DNA of 64,000 bases, from positions 124,001 to 188,000 of the forward strand of contig CADCFG010000001.1 in NCBI GenBank assembly GCA_902800625.1, read 5' to 3'. The position numbers and the translations under genes were made by a program. Source of the stretch: an uncultured Eubacteriales bacterium. Its GTDB lineage: Bacteria > Bacillota > Clostridia > Christensenellales > Aristaeellaceae. A model generated the notes under the pieces. The model worked only from the letters and a program-made list of their open reading frames with translations, ran no database searches and had not been told where the DNA came from. Positions 25,201-35,450 of this stretch are shown here, one piece after another. How positions within the stretch are numbered: the first letter of the stretch is position 1; every line of letters starts with the position of its first letter.

Positions 25201-26961
25201 ATGAAAAAAGCGATCATCGAGGCGAAGAACGTCTCTTTCACCTATGAGGGCGCGCCCGCCCCAGCGGTCCGGGACGTGAGCCTGACCGTCACGGAGGGCG
25301 AATTCCTGGCCATACTGGGCCGAAACGGCAGCGGCAAGAGCACCTTCGCCAAGCTCCTCAACGCGCTGCAGCTGCCCTCCTCCGGCCAGCTGACCGTGAA
25401 CGGCATTCGTCCCGAGACCGAGGACGACTGCTATGAGGTGCGCAAGTCCTGCGGCATGGTGTTCCAGAACCCGGACAACCAGATCGTCACCACCATCGTG
25501 GAGGAGGACTGCGCCTTCGGGCTTGAGAACCTGGGTACGCCGCCGCAGGAGATCCGCGCGCGGGTGGACGACGCCCTGCGCAGTGTGGGCATGAGCGACT
25601 TTGCCCTGGCCTCCCCCTCCATGCTCTCCGGCGGCCAGAAGCAGCGCATCGCCGTGGCGGGCGTGCTGGCCATGAAGCCCAGGATCATCGTGTTCGACGA
25701 GTCCACCGCCATGCTGGACCCTATCGGGCGGCGGGACGTATTCAGCCTGGCCAGGAAGCTGAACCTGGAGGAGGGCATCACCATCGTGTGGATCACCCAC
25801 TTCATGGAGGAAGCCGCGCTGGCGGACCGGCTGGTGGTGATGGACGGCGGCGGGATCGCCATGCAGGGTTCGCCCCGGGAGGTGTTCGCCCGGACGGAGC
25901 AGGTGCTCTCACTGGGGCTGGACGTGCCCGAAATGATGAAGCTGGCAGGCGCGCTGCGCCGGGCGGGCGTCAAGCTGCCGGAGGGACTGATGACCGTCAA
26001 CGAAATGGCGGTGGAGCTGAGCGGCAGGCCGCACGCCGCGCCGAAGGCAGCCCCCGAAGGGCATGAAGAAAAAGAGACCGCGCCGAGCCGCGAAGCCGTT
26101 ATCGAGGTGCGCGACCTCACTCATGTCTACATGCCCGGCACGCCCTTTGAGGCCAAGGCGCTTGACAGCGTGAGCCTGGACATCGCCCAGGGCGAGTTCA
26201 TCGGCATCATCGGCCACACCGGCAGCGGCAAGAGCACGCTGATCTCCCATCTGAACGGGCTTGAGAAGTCAATGCCCGGCGAGGTGAAGGTGAACGGCGT
26301 CGACCTGGGCGACAAGGACACCAATCTGATCGACGTGCGCCGAAACGTGGGCCTGGTGTTCCAGTACCCGGAATACCAGCTGTTTGAGGAAACCGTGGCC
26401 AAGGACGTGGCCTATGGGCCGACGAACCTTGGGCTCGATCCAAATGAGATCGACGAGCGGGTGGCCTGGGCGCTTAAGCAGGTGGGCCTTGACCCGGCGG
26501 AGGTGTCGGAGAAGTCCCCCTTCGAGCTGTCCGGCGGCCAGAAGCGCCGCGTGGCCATCGCGGGCGTGCTGGCCATGAAGCCGGCCATACTGATCCTGGA
26601 CGAACCGGCGGCGGGCCTGGACCCGCAGGGCCGTCGGGACATGCTCCAGCTGATCCGGGGCATCCACGACAACGGCACCACCGTGGTGATGGTCTCTCAC
26701 TCCATGGACGACGTGGGCCGGTTCTGCGACAAGTTATATGTATTGAGCAAGGGGGAGATCGCCTATTCCGGCACGCCGGCGGAGGTGTTCACCCACGACC
26801 GGCGGCTGCATGAGATCGGCCTGGACGTGCCGGAGTGCGCCAAGTTGGCACGGCGGCTGCGGGAAGCGGGCTTCGACATGCCCGCCGACATCTATCGCAC
26901 GGAGGACGTTTGCGCCGCCATCGTGCGCAATCTGAACGCGGGAGGTGATGCAGCATGCTGA
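25201..26961 (+). CDS. Fused EcfA1-EcfA2 energy-coupling factor ATPase
   Basis: A 586-residue ATPase for ECF vitamin/metal importers. It has two full ABC domains in one chain, whereas most Bacillota encode them as separate ecfA1 and ecfA2. Domain 1 has Walker A GRNGSGKST (40-48), FQNPDNQ Q-loop, LSGGQKQR and FDESTAMLDP. Domain 2 has GHTGSGKST (~338), FQYPEYQLF, LSGGQKRR and LDEPAAGLDP. The linker (~285-305) is Ala/Pro/Glu rich. Both catalytic Glu residues are present. GGAGG precedes the ATG at 25201 by 10 bases. It overlaps ecfT by seven bases. Confidence 0.93.
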   Translation: MKKAIIEAKNVSFTYEGAPAPAVRDVSLTVTEGEFLAILGRNGSGKSTFAKLLNALQLPSSGQLTVNGIRPETEDDCYEVRKSCGMVFQNPDNQIVTTIVEEDCAFGLENLGTPPQEIRARVDDALRSVGMSDFALASPSMLSGGQKQRIAVAGVLAMKPRIIVFDESTAMLDPIGRRDVFSLARKLNLEEGITIVWITHFMEEAALADRLVVMDGGGIAMQGSPREVFARTEQVLSLGLDVPEMMKLAGALRRAGVKLPEGLMTVNEMAVELSGRPHAAPKAAPEGHEEKETAPSREAVIEVRDLTHVYMPGTPFEAKALDSVSLDIAQGEFIGIIGHTGSGKSTLISHLNGLEKSMPGEVKVNGVDLGDKDTNLIDVRRNVGLVFQYPEYQLFEETVAKDVAYGPTNLGLDPNEIDERVAWALKQVGLDPAEVSEKSPFELSGGQKRRVAIAGVLAMKPAILILDEPAAGLDPQGRRDMLQLIRGIHDNGTTVVMVSHSMDDVGRFCDKLYVLSKGEIAYSGTPAEVFTHDRRLHEIGLDVPECAKLARRLREAGFDMPADIYRTEDVCAAIVRNLNAGGDAAC

Positions 26962-27764
26962 AGGGCATGACGCTGGGCCAGTATTTCCCCGGGGATTCGC
27001 TGATCCATCGGCTGGACCCCCGAACCAAGCTGCTGGCCGCCATCGCGCTGATCGCCATCGTCTTCGTGTCCCAGGGTTTTGTCGGCTTCCTGCTGATCGC
27101 GGCCTTCGTGCTGGCCTGCGCGGCTTCCACGAAAATCCACCTGAAGTTTCTGATCCGCGGCCTGAAGCCCATATTCTTCATCATCGTATTCACGTTCGTG
27201 CTCAACCTGTTCTTCCAGACGGGCGGGAATGAGCTGGTGCGCGTGGGCCCGGTGCGCATCACCGACCAGGGCCTGCGCATGGCCGCATTCATGGCCGTCA
27301 GGCTGATCCTGCTGGTGGTCTGCTCCCAGCTTCTGACGCTGACCACCTCCCCCATCGCCCTGACCGACGGCCTGGAGACGCTGTTTCGGCCGTTGACGGC
27401 GATCCACTTCCCGGCCCACGAGATCGCCATGATGATGTCCATTGCGCTGCGGTTCATCCCCACGCTGATGGACGAGGCGGACAAGATCATGAAGGCCCAG
27501 AAGGCCCGCGGCGCGAACTTCGAGACCGGCAGCCTGATCCAGCGGGCCAAGGCCATGATCCCGCTGCTGGTGCCGCTGTTCGTGGGCGCGTTCCGCCGGG
27601 CCGAGGAGCTGGCTCTGGCCATGGACGCCCGTTGCTACCGCGGCGGCGCGGGCCGCACCCGCATGAAGCAGCTGAAGTTCCAGGGGATTGACGCCCTGGC
27701 GGTACTGGCGATCCTCATGCTGCTTGCGGCGGTGATCGTCCTCAACCACTTCAGGGTGTTCTGA
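26955..27764 (+). CDS. ecfT: EcfT energy-coupling factor transmembrane protein
   Basis: A 269-residue membrane protein joining the EcfA ATPases to exchangeable substrate-binding S components. About five hydrophobic segments are visible (LAAIALIAIVFVSQGF, FIIVFTFVLNLFF, FMAVRLILLVVCSQ, and the C-terminal ALAVLAILMLLAAVIV). The coupling-helix motifs appear as KARGANF and the later MDARCYRGG with Ala-Arg-Gly-like pattern. AGGAGG-like GGGAGGTGATGCAGC precedes the ATG. No S-component gene is present here, so this is likely the shared group II module. Confidence 0.92.
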   Translation: MLKGMTLGQYFPGDSLIHRLDPRTKLLAAIALIAIVFVSQGFVGFLLIAAFVLACAASTKIHLKFLIRGLKPIFFIIVFTFVLNLFFQTGGNELVRVGPVRITDQGLRMAAFMAVRLILLVVCSQLLTLTTSPIALTDGLETLFRPLTAIHFPAHEIAMMMSIALRFIPTLMDEADKIMKAQKARGANFETGSLIQRAKAMIPLLVPLFVGAFRRAEELALAMDARCYRGGAGRTRMKQLKFQGIDALAVLAILMLLAAVIVLNHFRVF

Positions 27765-27766
27765 CC

Positions 27767-28552
27767 GTGCGCCGGGTCCACATGACCGTCGAATACGACG
27801 GCACGGATTACGCCGGCTGGCAGCGCCAGAGCAACGCCCTGGCGGTGCAGCAGGTGATTGAGGAAAAGCTGGAAAAGCTCACCGGTGAGCGGATCGTCCT
27901 CCACGGGGCCAGCCGCACCGATGCCGGGGTGCACGCCCTGGGCCAGTCCGTGCACTTTGACACGGAGAGCCATATTCCCGGCGAAAAGTTCAGCTACGCG
28001 CTGAACACCATGCTGCCCCACGACATTCGGGTCAACCTGTCCGAGGATGCCGCGCCGGATTTCCACGCCCGCTTTTCCACGAAGGGCAAGCGGTATCGCT
28101 ATCTTTTCTGGGACGCGCCCCACGCCGGAGCGCTGAACCGCAACACCCACGCCCACAGCATCTATCCTTTGGATGTGGAGCGGATGCGAGCGGAGGCCGG
28201 GGCGCTGATCGGCACTCACGACTTCGCCGCCTTCGCGGCCAGCGGCTCGGTGGTCAAGGACACCGTGCGCACCATCTGGCGCGCTGAGATCACCCGAAAC
28301 GGACACGAGGTAAAGCTGATCGTGGAGGGCAGCGGGTTCCTCTACAACATGGTGCGGATCATCGCCGGAACGCTGAGGGACGTGGGCTCCGGCAAGCTGG
28401 AACCCGGCGCGCTGGCGCGGGCCATCGAGACCGGCGACCGGCTGGATCTGGGCGTCACCGCTCCGGCCCACGGGCTAACGCTGATGGATGTGTTCTACAC
28501 CATCCCGGATACCTGCCATATTCCCGTGCCGCCCAAGGAGGTTCATCCATGA
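27767..28552 (+). CDS. truA: tRNA pseudouridine(38-40) synthase TruA
   Basis: A 261-residue tRNA-modifying enzyme. The catalytic Asp is in GASRTDAGVHALGQ. MTVEYDGTDYAGWQRQ and FLYNMVRIIAGTL are family hallmarks. I keep the GTG start at 27767 because MRRVHMTVEYDG matches the usual N-terminus, although the Shine-Dalgarno is weak. It lies two bases after the ecfT stop and is probably translationally coupled. The ecfA-ecfT-truA order is common in Bacillota. Confidence 0.95.
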   Translation: MRRVHMTVEYDGTDYAGWQRQSNALAVQQVIEEKLEKLTGERIVLHGASRTDAGVHALGQSVHFDTESHIPGEKFSYALNTMLPHDIRVNLSEDAAPDFHARFSTKGKRYRYLFWDAPHAGALNRNTHAHSIYPLDVERMRAEAGALIGTHDFAAFAASGSVVKDTVRTIWRAEITRNGHEVKLIVEGSGFLYNMVRIIAGTLRDVGSGKLEPGALARAIETGDRLDLGVTAPAHGLTLMDVFYTIPDTCHIPVPPKEVHP

Positions 28553-29022
28553 CCATTACCAACGCCATGCGCCTGCTGAAGCAGGCGAACATCCCCTTTG
28601 ACACCAGCGAATACGAGGTGGACGAGAGCGACCTGTCCGGTGTGCATGCCGCGGCGGAACTCGGCGTGGAGCCGGACTGCGTGTTCAAGACACTGGTGGC
28701 CCGGGGCGGCAAAAACGGGCTGTACGTGTTCGTGATTCCCGTGGCGGAGGAGCTGGACCTGAAAAAGTGCGCCGCCGCCGTAGGCGAGAAGAAGGTGGAG
28801 ATGATCCACGTGAAAGAGCTGCTGGGGCTCACGGGCTACATCCGCGGCGGCTGCTCCCCCATCGGCATGAAGAAGAAGTACCCCACCTATATCGACGAAA
28901 TCGCCACGCTGTTCGACAAAATCTATGTCAGCGCCGGCATGCGCGGCCAGCAGCTGATATTGAACCCGGAGGACCTGCGCGCCTACACCGAAGCACAGTT
29001 CGTCGACCTGACGAAGCGCTGA
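28549..29022 (+). CDS. ybaK: YbaK/EbsC-type Cys-tRNA(Pro) deacylase
   Basis: A 157-residue trans-editing protein of the INS superfamily that hydrolyses mischarged aminoacyl-tRNA, typically Cys-tRNA(Pro). The pattern includes VFKTLVARG (conserved Lys), a central VIPVAEELDLKK and the hallmark GYIRGGCSPIGMKKK. The length fits. GGAGGTTCATCC precedes the ATG, which overlaps the truA stop (ATGA). Confidence 0.9.
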   Translation: MTITNAMRLLKQANIPFDTSEYEVDESDLSGVHAAAELGVEPDCVFKTLVARGGKNGLYVFVIPVAEELDLKKCAAAVGEKKVEMIHVKELLGLTGYIRGGCSPIGMKKKYPTYIDEIATLFDKIYVSAGMRGQQLILNPEDLRAYTEAQFVDLTKR

Positions 29023-29045
29023 ACAAGAAAAGGAGGTTACCCGCA

Positions 29046-29333
29046 ATGATTCGCCACATCGTGATGTTCAGGATCAAGGACGAGTTCAAGGACGAGATTC
29101 CCCAGCTGGTTGAAAACTTCAAGGAAATGAAGGGCCGCATCGAGGGCATGCTGGACCTGGAGGCCGGGGCCGACATACTGCACAGTGAGCGCAGCTACGA
29201 CCTGGCGCTGATCACCGTGTTTGAGAATCGGGCCGCCTTCGACGCCTACCAGACCCACCCAGTGCACCTACCGGTGAAGAAGCGCATGCATGAGGTGCGC
29301 AGCGCTTCGGTGGCGTGCGACTTTGAGATGTAA
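29046..29333 (+). CDS. Dabb-domain stress-responsive alpha/beta barrel protein
   Basis: A 95-residue dimeric alpha/beta-barrel (Dabb, ferredoxin-like) protein. IRHIVMFRIKD at the start, the EGMLDLEAGADIL strand, DLALITVFENRAAFDAYQTHPVH and the closing KRMHEVRSASVACDFEM match the family pattern. Function in bacteria is not established. AAAGGAGG lies nine bases before the ATG. It is last in the ecfA-ecfT-truA-ybaK operon and is followed by a strong terminator. Confidence 0.88.
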   Translation: MIRHIVMFRIKDEFKDEIPQLVENFKEMKGRIEGMLDLEAGADILHSERSYDLALITVFENRAAFDAYQTHPVHLPVKKRMHEVRSASVACDFEM

Positions 29334-29407
29334 AGCACATTTCGCAGCCATCGGATAGACAGGCTGAGAGGGCTTGTCATCCCGAGTAATGGACCCCTAA
29401 TACGAAC

Positions 29408-29435
29408 GAATCCCCGATCTGACGATCGGGGATTC
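29408..29435. terminator. Bidirectional terminator hairpin
   Basis: Perfect 12-bp stem GAATCCCCGATC/GATCGGGGATTC with loop TGAC, between convergent operons. The flanks are only modestly A/T rich. Upstream at ~29379 is GTCATCCCGAG, reminiscent of one arm of the repeat at 17492. Confidence 0.72.
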
Positions 29436-29453
29436 TTCATGGGATATTATTCC

Positions 29454-30454
29454 TTACTTCATGGCCTCTTCAACCGCAACGGCCACGGCGACGGTTGCGC
29501 CGACCATGGGATTGTTGCCCATGCCCAGGAAGCCCATCATCTCCACGTGCGCAGGCACGGAGGAGGAGCCGGCGAACTGGGCGTCGGAGTGCATGCGGCC
29601 CATGGTGTCGGTCATGCCGTAGGAGGCGGGGCCGGCGGCCATGTTGTCGGGATGCAGGGTGCGGCCGGTGCCGCCGCCGGAAGCCACGGAGAAGTACTTC
29701 TTGCCGGCTTCCCAGCGTTCCTTCTTATAGGTGCCAGCCACGGGGTGCTGGAAGCGGGTGGGGTTGGTGGAGTTGCCGGTGATGGAAACGTCCGCGTTCT
29801 CATGCCACATGATGGCCACGCCCTCGCGCACGTCGTCCGCGCCGTAGCAGTTCACCTTCGCGCGGTCGCCGGTGGAGTAAGCGGTCTTGGAGACGACGGT
29901 CAGCGCGTGGTCTTCTTTCACGTCGGCAGACAGGTAGTCATACTTGGTCTGCACATAGGTGAAGCCGTTGATGCGGCTGATGATCATGGCGGCGTCCTTG
30001 CCCAGGCCGTTCAGGATGACGCGCAGGGGCTTGGTGCGCACCTTGTTGGCGTTCAGCGCGATCTTGATGGCGCCCTCGGCGGCGGCGAAGGACTCGTGGC
30101 CGGCCAGGAAGGCGAAGCACTCGGTCTCCTCCTCCAGCAGGCGCGCGCCCAGGTTGCCTGGCGCTGGTCCGCGACGGAGCCGGGGATGCAGAAGGCCTGC
30201 AGGCCAACGCCGATGCAGCGGGCGGCCTCTGCGGCGGTCTTAACGCCTTCCTTCATGGCGATGGCGGCGCCCAGCTCATAGGCCCACTTCGCGTTTTCGA
30301 AGCAGATGGGCTGCGTGCTCTCCACGATCTTGTAGGCATCCACGCCCTTGGCGTTGTTGAAAGCCTTCACTTCGTCGAAATCTTTGAAGCCATATTTGTC
30401 CAGGATGGGCTGGATCTGCGGCATACGACCTTCATAATTCTCAAACAGAGCCAT
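29454..30454 (-). pseudogene. GGGtGRT-family protein, one frameshift
   Basis: The gene would encode 333 residues if one base were restored. The first 99 residues (MALFENYEGRMPQIQPILDK to GSVADQRQ) are in one frame. The rest, including the name-giving SGGGTGRT motif, continues in another. A single missing C in the CC at 30157-30158 accounts for it: restoring it reads QGNLGARLLEEETECF across the junction. GGGtGRT proteins usually sit beside NifU-like scaffold genes in anaerobes, as here, and their role is not firmly known. Sequencing error is as likely as true inactivation. Confidence 0.85.
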
Positions 30455-30472
30455 TCTTTGCGCACCTCCTAA

Positions 30473-31174
30473 TTACTCTTTGCGCGGGTCAATCCACTTG
30501 ACCGCGCCGTCCTCGGCCTTGAAGCGGCCGTAGGTGCCGATGTTCTTCTCATAGGCCTCGTTGGGAGACATGCCGCCCTTGATGGCGTCCATCATCTTGC
30601 CCAGGGAGAGGAACTGATAGCCGCAAACCTGGTCGTCCTTGTCCAGGGCGATCTTCACGACGTAGCCCTCGGTCATCTCCAGGTAGCGCACACCCTTGGC
30701 CTTGGTGCCGTACATGGTGCCCACCATGGACCTCAGGCCCTTGCCCAGGTCCTCCAGGCCGGCGCCGATGCGCAGACCATCGTCGGAGAAGGCGGATTGG
30801 GTGCGGCCATAGACGATCTGCAGGAACAGCTCGCGCATGGCGGTGTTGATGGCGTCGCACACCAGGTCGGTGTTCAGCGCCTCAAGAATGGTCTTGCCGG
30901 GCAGGATCTCGGCGGCCATGGCGGCGGAGTGGGTCATGCCGGAGCAGCCGATGGTCTCCACCAGGGCTTCCTCAATGACGCCGTCCTTCACGTTCAGGCT
31001 CAGCTTGCAGGTGCCCTGCTGCGGGGCGCACCAGCCGATGCCGTGGGTGTAGCCGGAGATGTCCTTGATCTCCTTGGCCTGTACCCATTTGCCCTCCTCG
31101 GGGATGGGAGCCGGGCCATGGTTCGGGCCCTTGGCCACGCATACCATTTCCTCAACTTCGCGGGAATATTGCAT
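30473..31174 (-). CDS. NifU-like iron-sulfur cluster scaffold protein
   Basis: A 233-residue protein resembling the NifU/IscU N-terminal scaffold fold. Conserved cysteines appear in GIGWCAPQQGTCKLSL and ETIGCSGMTHSAAMAAEIL, which would hold a transient Fe-S cluster. The C-terminal half is an extension typical of the GGGtGRT-associated group. The ATG at 31174 has AAGGAGGT seven bases upstream. The longer frame is unsupported. It lies 18 bases before the GGGtGRT gene in a two-gene operon. Confidence 0.85.
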   Translation of the reverse strand: MQYSREVEEMVCVAKGPNHGPAPIPEEGKWVQAKEIKDISGYTHGIGWCAPQQGTCKLSLNVKDGVIEEALVETIGCSGMTHSAAMAAEILPGKTILEALNTDLVCDAINTAMRELFLQIVYGRTQSAFSDDGLRIGAGLEDLGKGLRSMVGTMYGTKAKGVRYLEMTEGYVVKIALDKDDQVCGYQFLSLGKMMDAIKGGMSPNEAYEKNIGTYGRFKAEDGAVKWIDPRKE

Positions 31175-31262
31175 ACTGCTTACCTCCTTGTAGCTTCGCT
31201 TCATGCCACGCATGATTTGTTCGTTGATGAAACATACGCCGTATGGGTTCATCATCATTCCA

Positions 31263-31291
31263 ATTTTAACACGGAAAGGGCTGCTTTGCAA
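31263..31291 (-). promoter_or_regulatory. Promoter of the NifU-like/GGGtGRT operon
   Basis: Minus strand: TTGCAA (31291-31286), a 17-base spacer and TAAAAT (31268-31263). The expected leader is about 80 bases long. Confidence 0.7.
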
Positions 31292-31397
31292 TCTGTATTG
31301 TTATAATTTACATTACATTGTTGTGAATTCATAACATTTTAAGATGTTAGTTATATATAACCTGTACACAATTTTCGTGGCGTTTCCGGGCCTTGTG

Positions 31398-31406
31398 TGC
31401 TATAAT
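31398..31406 (+). promoter_or_regulatory. Extended -10 promoter of the C_GCAxxG_C_C gene
   Basis: TGC TATAAT at 31398-31406, 23 bases before the ATG. This makes the longer frame beginning at 31393 impossible as the translated one. Confidence 0.6.
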
Positions 31407-31428
31407 GGACAAAGGAGGGTTTACACCT

Positions 31429-31893
31429 ATGAACGAGAGCATCAATCACGCCGATCGCGCACGGGAACTGTTCCTTGAGGGCTATAACTGCGCCCAGGCG
31501 GTGGTCTGCGCCTTCGGGGACGTGACCGGGCTGGACGTCGACGCCGCTGCACGTCTGGCATCGTCCTTTGGCGGCGGGCTGTCGCGACTGCGGGAGGTCT
31601 GCGGCACGGTCAGCGGCGCGGCCATCGTGCTGGGTATCGCCCGGGGTTATTCCGACCCGAAGGACTATGCCGCCAAGAAGGCGCATTACACGCTGGTGCA
31701 GGAGTTTGCGCGGCGCTTCAGTGAGGCCAATGGCTCCATCATCTGCCGGGAGCTTTTAAAGGGGGTTGAGACCACACCCGGCGGCGAGCCGGAGATGCGC
31801 ACGCCGGAATACTATCAAAAGCGCCCCTGCCCCGCCCTGGCGGCCTGCGCTGCGGGTATCCTGGAGCAGATGCTCCGGGAAACCGAGGCCTGA
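31429..31893 (+). CDS. C_GCAxxG_C_C family redox-type protein
   Basis: A 154-residue protein of the C_GCAxxG_C_C family, common in anaerobic Bacillota, with a probable redox or metal role that is not established. The cysteine pattern is visible: GYNCAQAV, LREVCGTVSGA, SIICRELL and PCPALAACAAGILEQML. GGAGGG lies nine bases before the ATG. It appears monocistronic, between the divergent NifU-like operon and the enolase promoter. Confidence 0.87.
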   Translation: MNESINHADRARELFLEGYNCAQAVVCAFGDVTGLDVDAAARLASSFGGGLSRLREVCGTVSGAAIVLGIARGYSDPKDYAAKKAHYTLVQEFARRFSEANGSIICRELLKGVETTPGGEPEMRTPEYYQKRPCPALAACAAGILEQMLRETEA

Positions 31894-31926
31894 TTATCCT
31901 GATATTGCCCACTTTTTCCGCATAGT

Positions 31927-31955
31927 TTGACATATCTAACTTGATGTGCTATACT
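31927..31955 (+). promoter_or_regulatory. Strong promoter of eno
   Basis: Perfect TTGACA (31927-31932), a 17-base spacer ending in TGC, and TATACT (31950-31955). Confidence 0.85.
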
Positions 31956-31956
31956 C

Positions 31957-33385
<1,429 letters not shown>

Positions 33386-33396
33386 ACGGACATGAC

Positions 33397-33431
33397 AAAG
33401 GGTCGCTGCTTTTTTCGCAGCGGCCCTTTTT
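33397..33431. terminator. Terminator of eno, also usable by glf
   Basis: A 13-bp stem with one wobble (AAAGGGTCGCTGC/GCAGCGGCCCTTT), followed by TTTTTGTT on the plus strand and AAA tracts for the minus strand. Confidence 0.85.
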
Positions 33432-33439
33432 GTTACACT

Positions 33440-34555
33440 CTACAGTTCCCGCTCCGCCAGCTTCAGCGCGGCGGCGATGGTCTGGTCCATGTCGTAGTAC
33501 TTGTACTCACCCAGCCTGCCGCCGAAGATCACCTTCTGCTCTTTATCGGCCAGGGCCTTGTATTGCTGGTACAGCGCGCCGTTCTTTTCGTCGTTCACGG
33601 GATAGTAGGGCTCGTCGCCCGGCTTCCATTCGCTGGAGTACTCCCGGCTGATGACGGTCTTGTTGAGGTCGTTGCCGTCCGCGTCCTTGCCGAACTCGAA
33701 CCACTTGTGCTCGATGATCCGCGTCCAGGGCGTCTCGCGGTCGGTGTAATTGACGGCGGCGTTGCCCTGGAAGTTGGGCGTGTCCAGGAGCTCCGTCTCA
33801 AACCGCACGGAGCGATACTCCAGCGTGCCCAGGCTGTAGCCAAAATAGGCGTCGATGGGCCCGGTGTAGACCACCTTTTCCGCCAGCGCGTCCAGCTCCG
33901 CTTGATGTTCGAAGTAGTCGCATTTCAGCCGCACCTCGATGCCCTTCAGCAGGTTCTCCACCAGCTTCGTGTAGCCGCCGATGGGAATGCCCTGATAGAG
34001 GGCGTTGAAGTAGTTGTTGTCGAAAGTCAGCCGCACGGGCAGCCGCTTGATGATAAAGGCGGGCAGGTCCTTGCAGTCCCGGCCCCACTGCTTTTCGGTA
34101 TAGCCCTTCACCAGCTTTTCAAAGATGTCCCGGCCCACCAGGCTGATGGCCTGCTCCTCCAGGTTCCTGGGCTCGCCGGTGATCTCCGCGCGCTGCTCGT
34201 CGATCTTCGCCTGCGCCTCCTCCGGCGTCACCACGCCCCACATCTTGTTGAAGGTGTACATATTGAAGGGCAGCGAGTACAGCTCGCCCCTGTAATTGGC
34301 CACCGGCGCGTTGGTAAAGCGGTTGAAGTCGGCGTAGCGGGTCACGTAGTCCCACACCTTTTTGTCATTGGTGTGGAAGATGTGCGCCCCGTACTTGTGC
34401 ACGTGGATGCCCTCCACGTCCTCGGTGTACACGTTGCCGGCGATGTTGCCCCGGCGGTCTATCACCAGCACCTTCTTCCCCGCGTCCGTCGCCTGGCGGG
34501 CGAAGGTGGCGCCGAACAGGCCGGAGCCCACGATGAGATAGTCGTACATATTCAT
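33440..34555 (-). CDS. glf: UDP-galactopyranose mutase
   Basis: A 371-residue flavoenzyme that converts UDP-galactopyranose to UDP-galactofuranose. The FAD-binding DYLIVGSGLFGATFA opens the protein. NIAGNVYTE, HKYGAHIFHT, VKGYTEKQWG and the C-terminal VIFGGRLGEYKYYDMDQ (isoalloxazine-binding Arg) are diagnostic. It is last in a three-gene operon with two GT2 glycosyltransferases, four bases after the upstream stop, so it supplies donor sugar for a galactofuranose-containing surface glycan. Confidence 0.96.
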   Translation of the reverse strand: MNMYDYLIVGSGLFGATFARQATDAGKKVLVIDRRGNIAGNVYTEDVEGIHVHKYGAHIFHTNDKKVWDYVTRYADFNRFTNAPVANYRGELYSLPFNMYTFNKMWGVVTPEEAQAKIDEQRAEITGEPRNLEEQAISLVGRDIFEKLVKGYTEKQWGRDCKDLPAFIIKRLPVRLTFDNNYFNALYQGIPIGGYTKLVENLLKGIEVRLKCDYFEHQAELDALAEKVVYTGPIDAYFGYSLGTLEYRSVRFETELLDTPNFQGNAAVNYTDRETPWTRIIEHKWFEFGKDADGNDLNKTVISREYSSEWKPGDEPYYPVNDEKNGALYQQYKALADKEQKVIFGGRLGEYKYYDMDQTIAAALKLAEREL

Positions 34556-34559
34556 GCCC

Positions 34560-35450
34560 TCACTTGATGTATTCTATTTCGGGATTGAAGGACAGGCCAT
34601 CGAGGGTCCCGCCCAGGATCGTGCGGATGCGCTCGCCCTTGCGGTTCGGGGAGCGTCTCAACACCCGCAGGATGTGCAGCGGCGTGCGCAGCAAAAGTCG
34701 CATGAAGCCCCGGAACCCTTCTCGGCGGTAGATGAATACCTCATTGCGGTAGGCCAGGCGGTAGCGCTGGATGCGCTCGGGTACGTCGGTGGAGATGTTG
34801 CCGCCGTTGTTTGTAGCGCACTTGTGCACGGTGACGCTTTCGGGAATCACATAACACGGGTACTTGCGGGAGATGCGCCGGGTGTACTCCAGGTCGTCCG
34901 CCCAGATGAAGAACTCCTTGATGGGCAGGCCTACGTTCCGCACCACCTTTGAAGGCACCAGCAGCGACACGAACGTGGCCGCACCGGCGGGAACGGCATC
35001 TCCGTCCAGCTCCGTGAGGTTCCCCATCTTCATGTCCCGCTGGATGTTCATGCGGCAGGGGCTGCCGTCCGTCCACAGGGCCTTGCCGGAGAGCCAGCCG
35101 AAATCGCCCAGCTTCTCCCCCGCCGCCATCAGCGCCTGAAGCGCCGTGGGCGTGGGCATGGAGTCGTCGTCCATCAGCCAGACGTAGTCGCAGCCGGTCT
35201 CCACCGCCTTTTTGACGCCGTACTGGAAGCCGCCCGCGCCGCCCAGGTTCCTGCCCGTGTTGTAATAGAGGATCTCCCCGGAGGCCGCCAGATCGGCCAC
35301 GGCTTCGCCGGTGCCATCGGTGCTGGCGTTGTCGATCACCAGGATTGCCATGTCCCGCCGGGTCTGCGCCTTCAGGCAGGCCAGGCACTCCATAAGCAGC
35401 GCCCTGCGGTTCCAGGTGACCACCACGGCGGCCACGCGCGCAGCGCTCAT
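34560..35450 (-). CDS. GlfT-like GT2 galactofuranosyltransferase
   Basis: A 296-residue GT-A fold transferase. VAAVVVTWNRRALLMECL, VIDNASTDGT, the loop NLGGAGGFQYGV, the metal-binding MDDDSMP and the acceptor-side FIWADDLEYTRRI match the GlfT1/GlfT2 group. Together with the adjacent glf it most likely adds galactofuranose to a cell-surface polymer. Its start overlaps the stop of the upstream GT2 gene by four bases. Confidence 0.88.
   Translation of the reverse strand: MSAARVAAVVVTWNRRALLMECLACLKAQTRRDMAILVIDNASTDGTGEAVADLAASGEILYYNTGRNLGGAGGFQYGVKKAVETGCDYVWLMDDDSMPTPTALQALMAAGEKLGDFGWLSGKALWTDGSPCRMNIQRDMKMGNLTELDGDAVPAGAATFVSLLVPSKVVRNVGLPIKEFFIWADDLEYTRRISRKYPCYVIPESVTVHKCATNNGGNISTDVPERIQRYRLAYRNEVFIYRREGFRGFMRLLLRTPLHILRVLRRSPNRKGERIRTILGGTLDGLSFNPEIEYIK

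Noticed and set aside
30150..30165. Programmed ribosomal frameshift in the GGGtGRT gene
   Set aside because: No slippery heptamer or upstream Shine-Dalgarno-like stimulator is present. A one-base homopolymer error explains the shift more simply.
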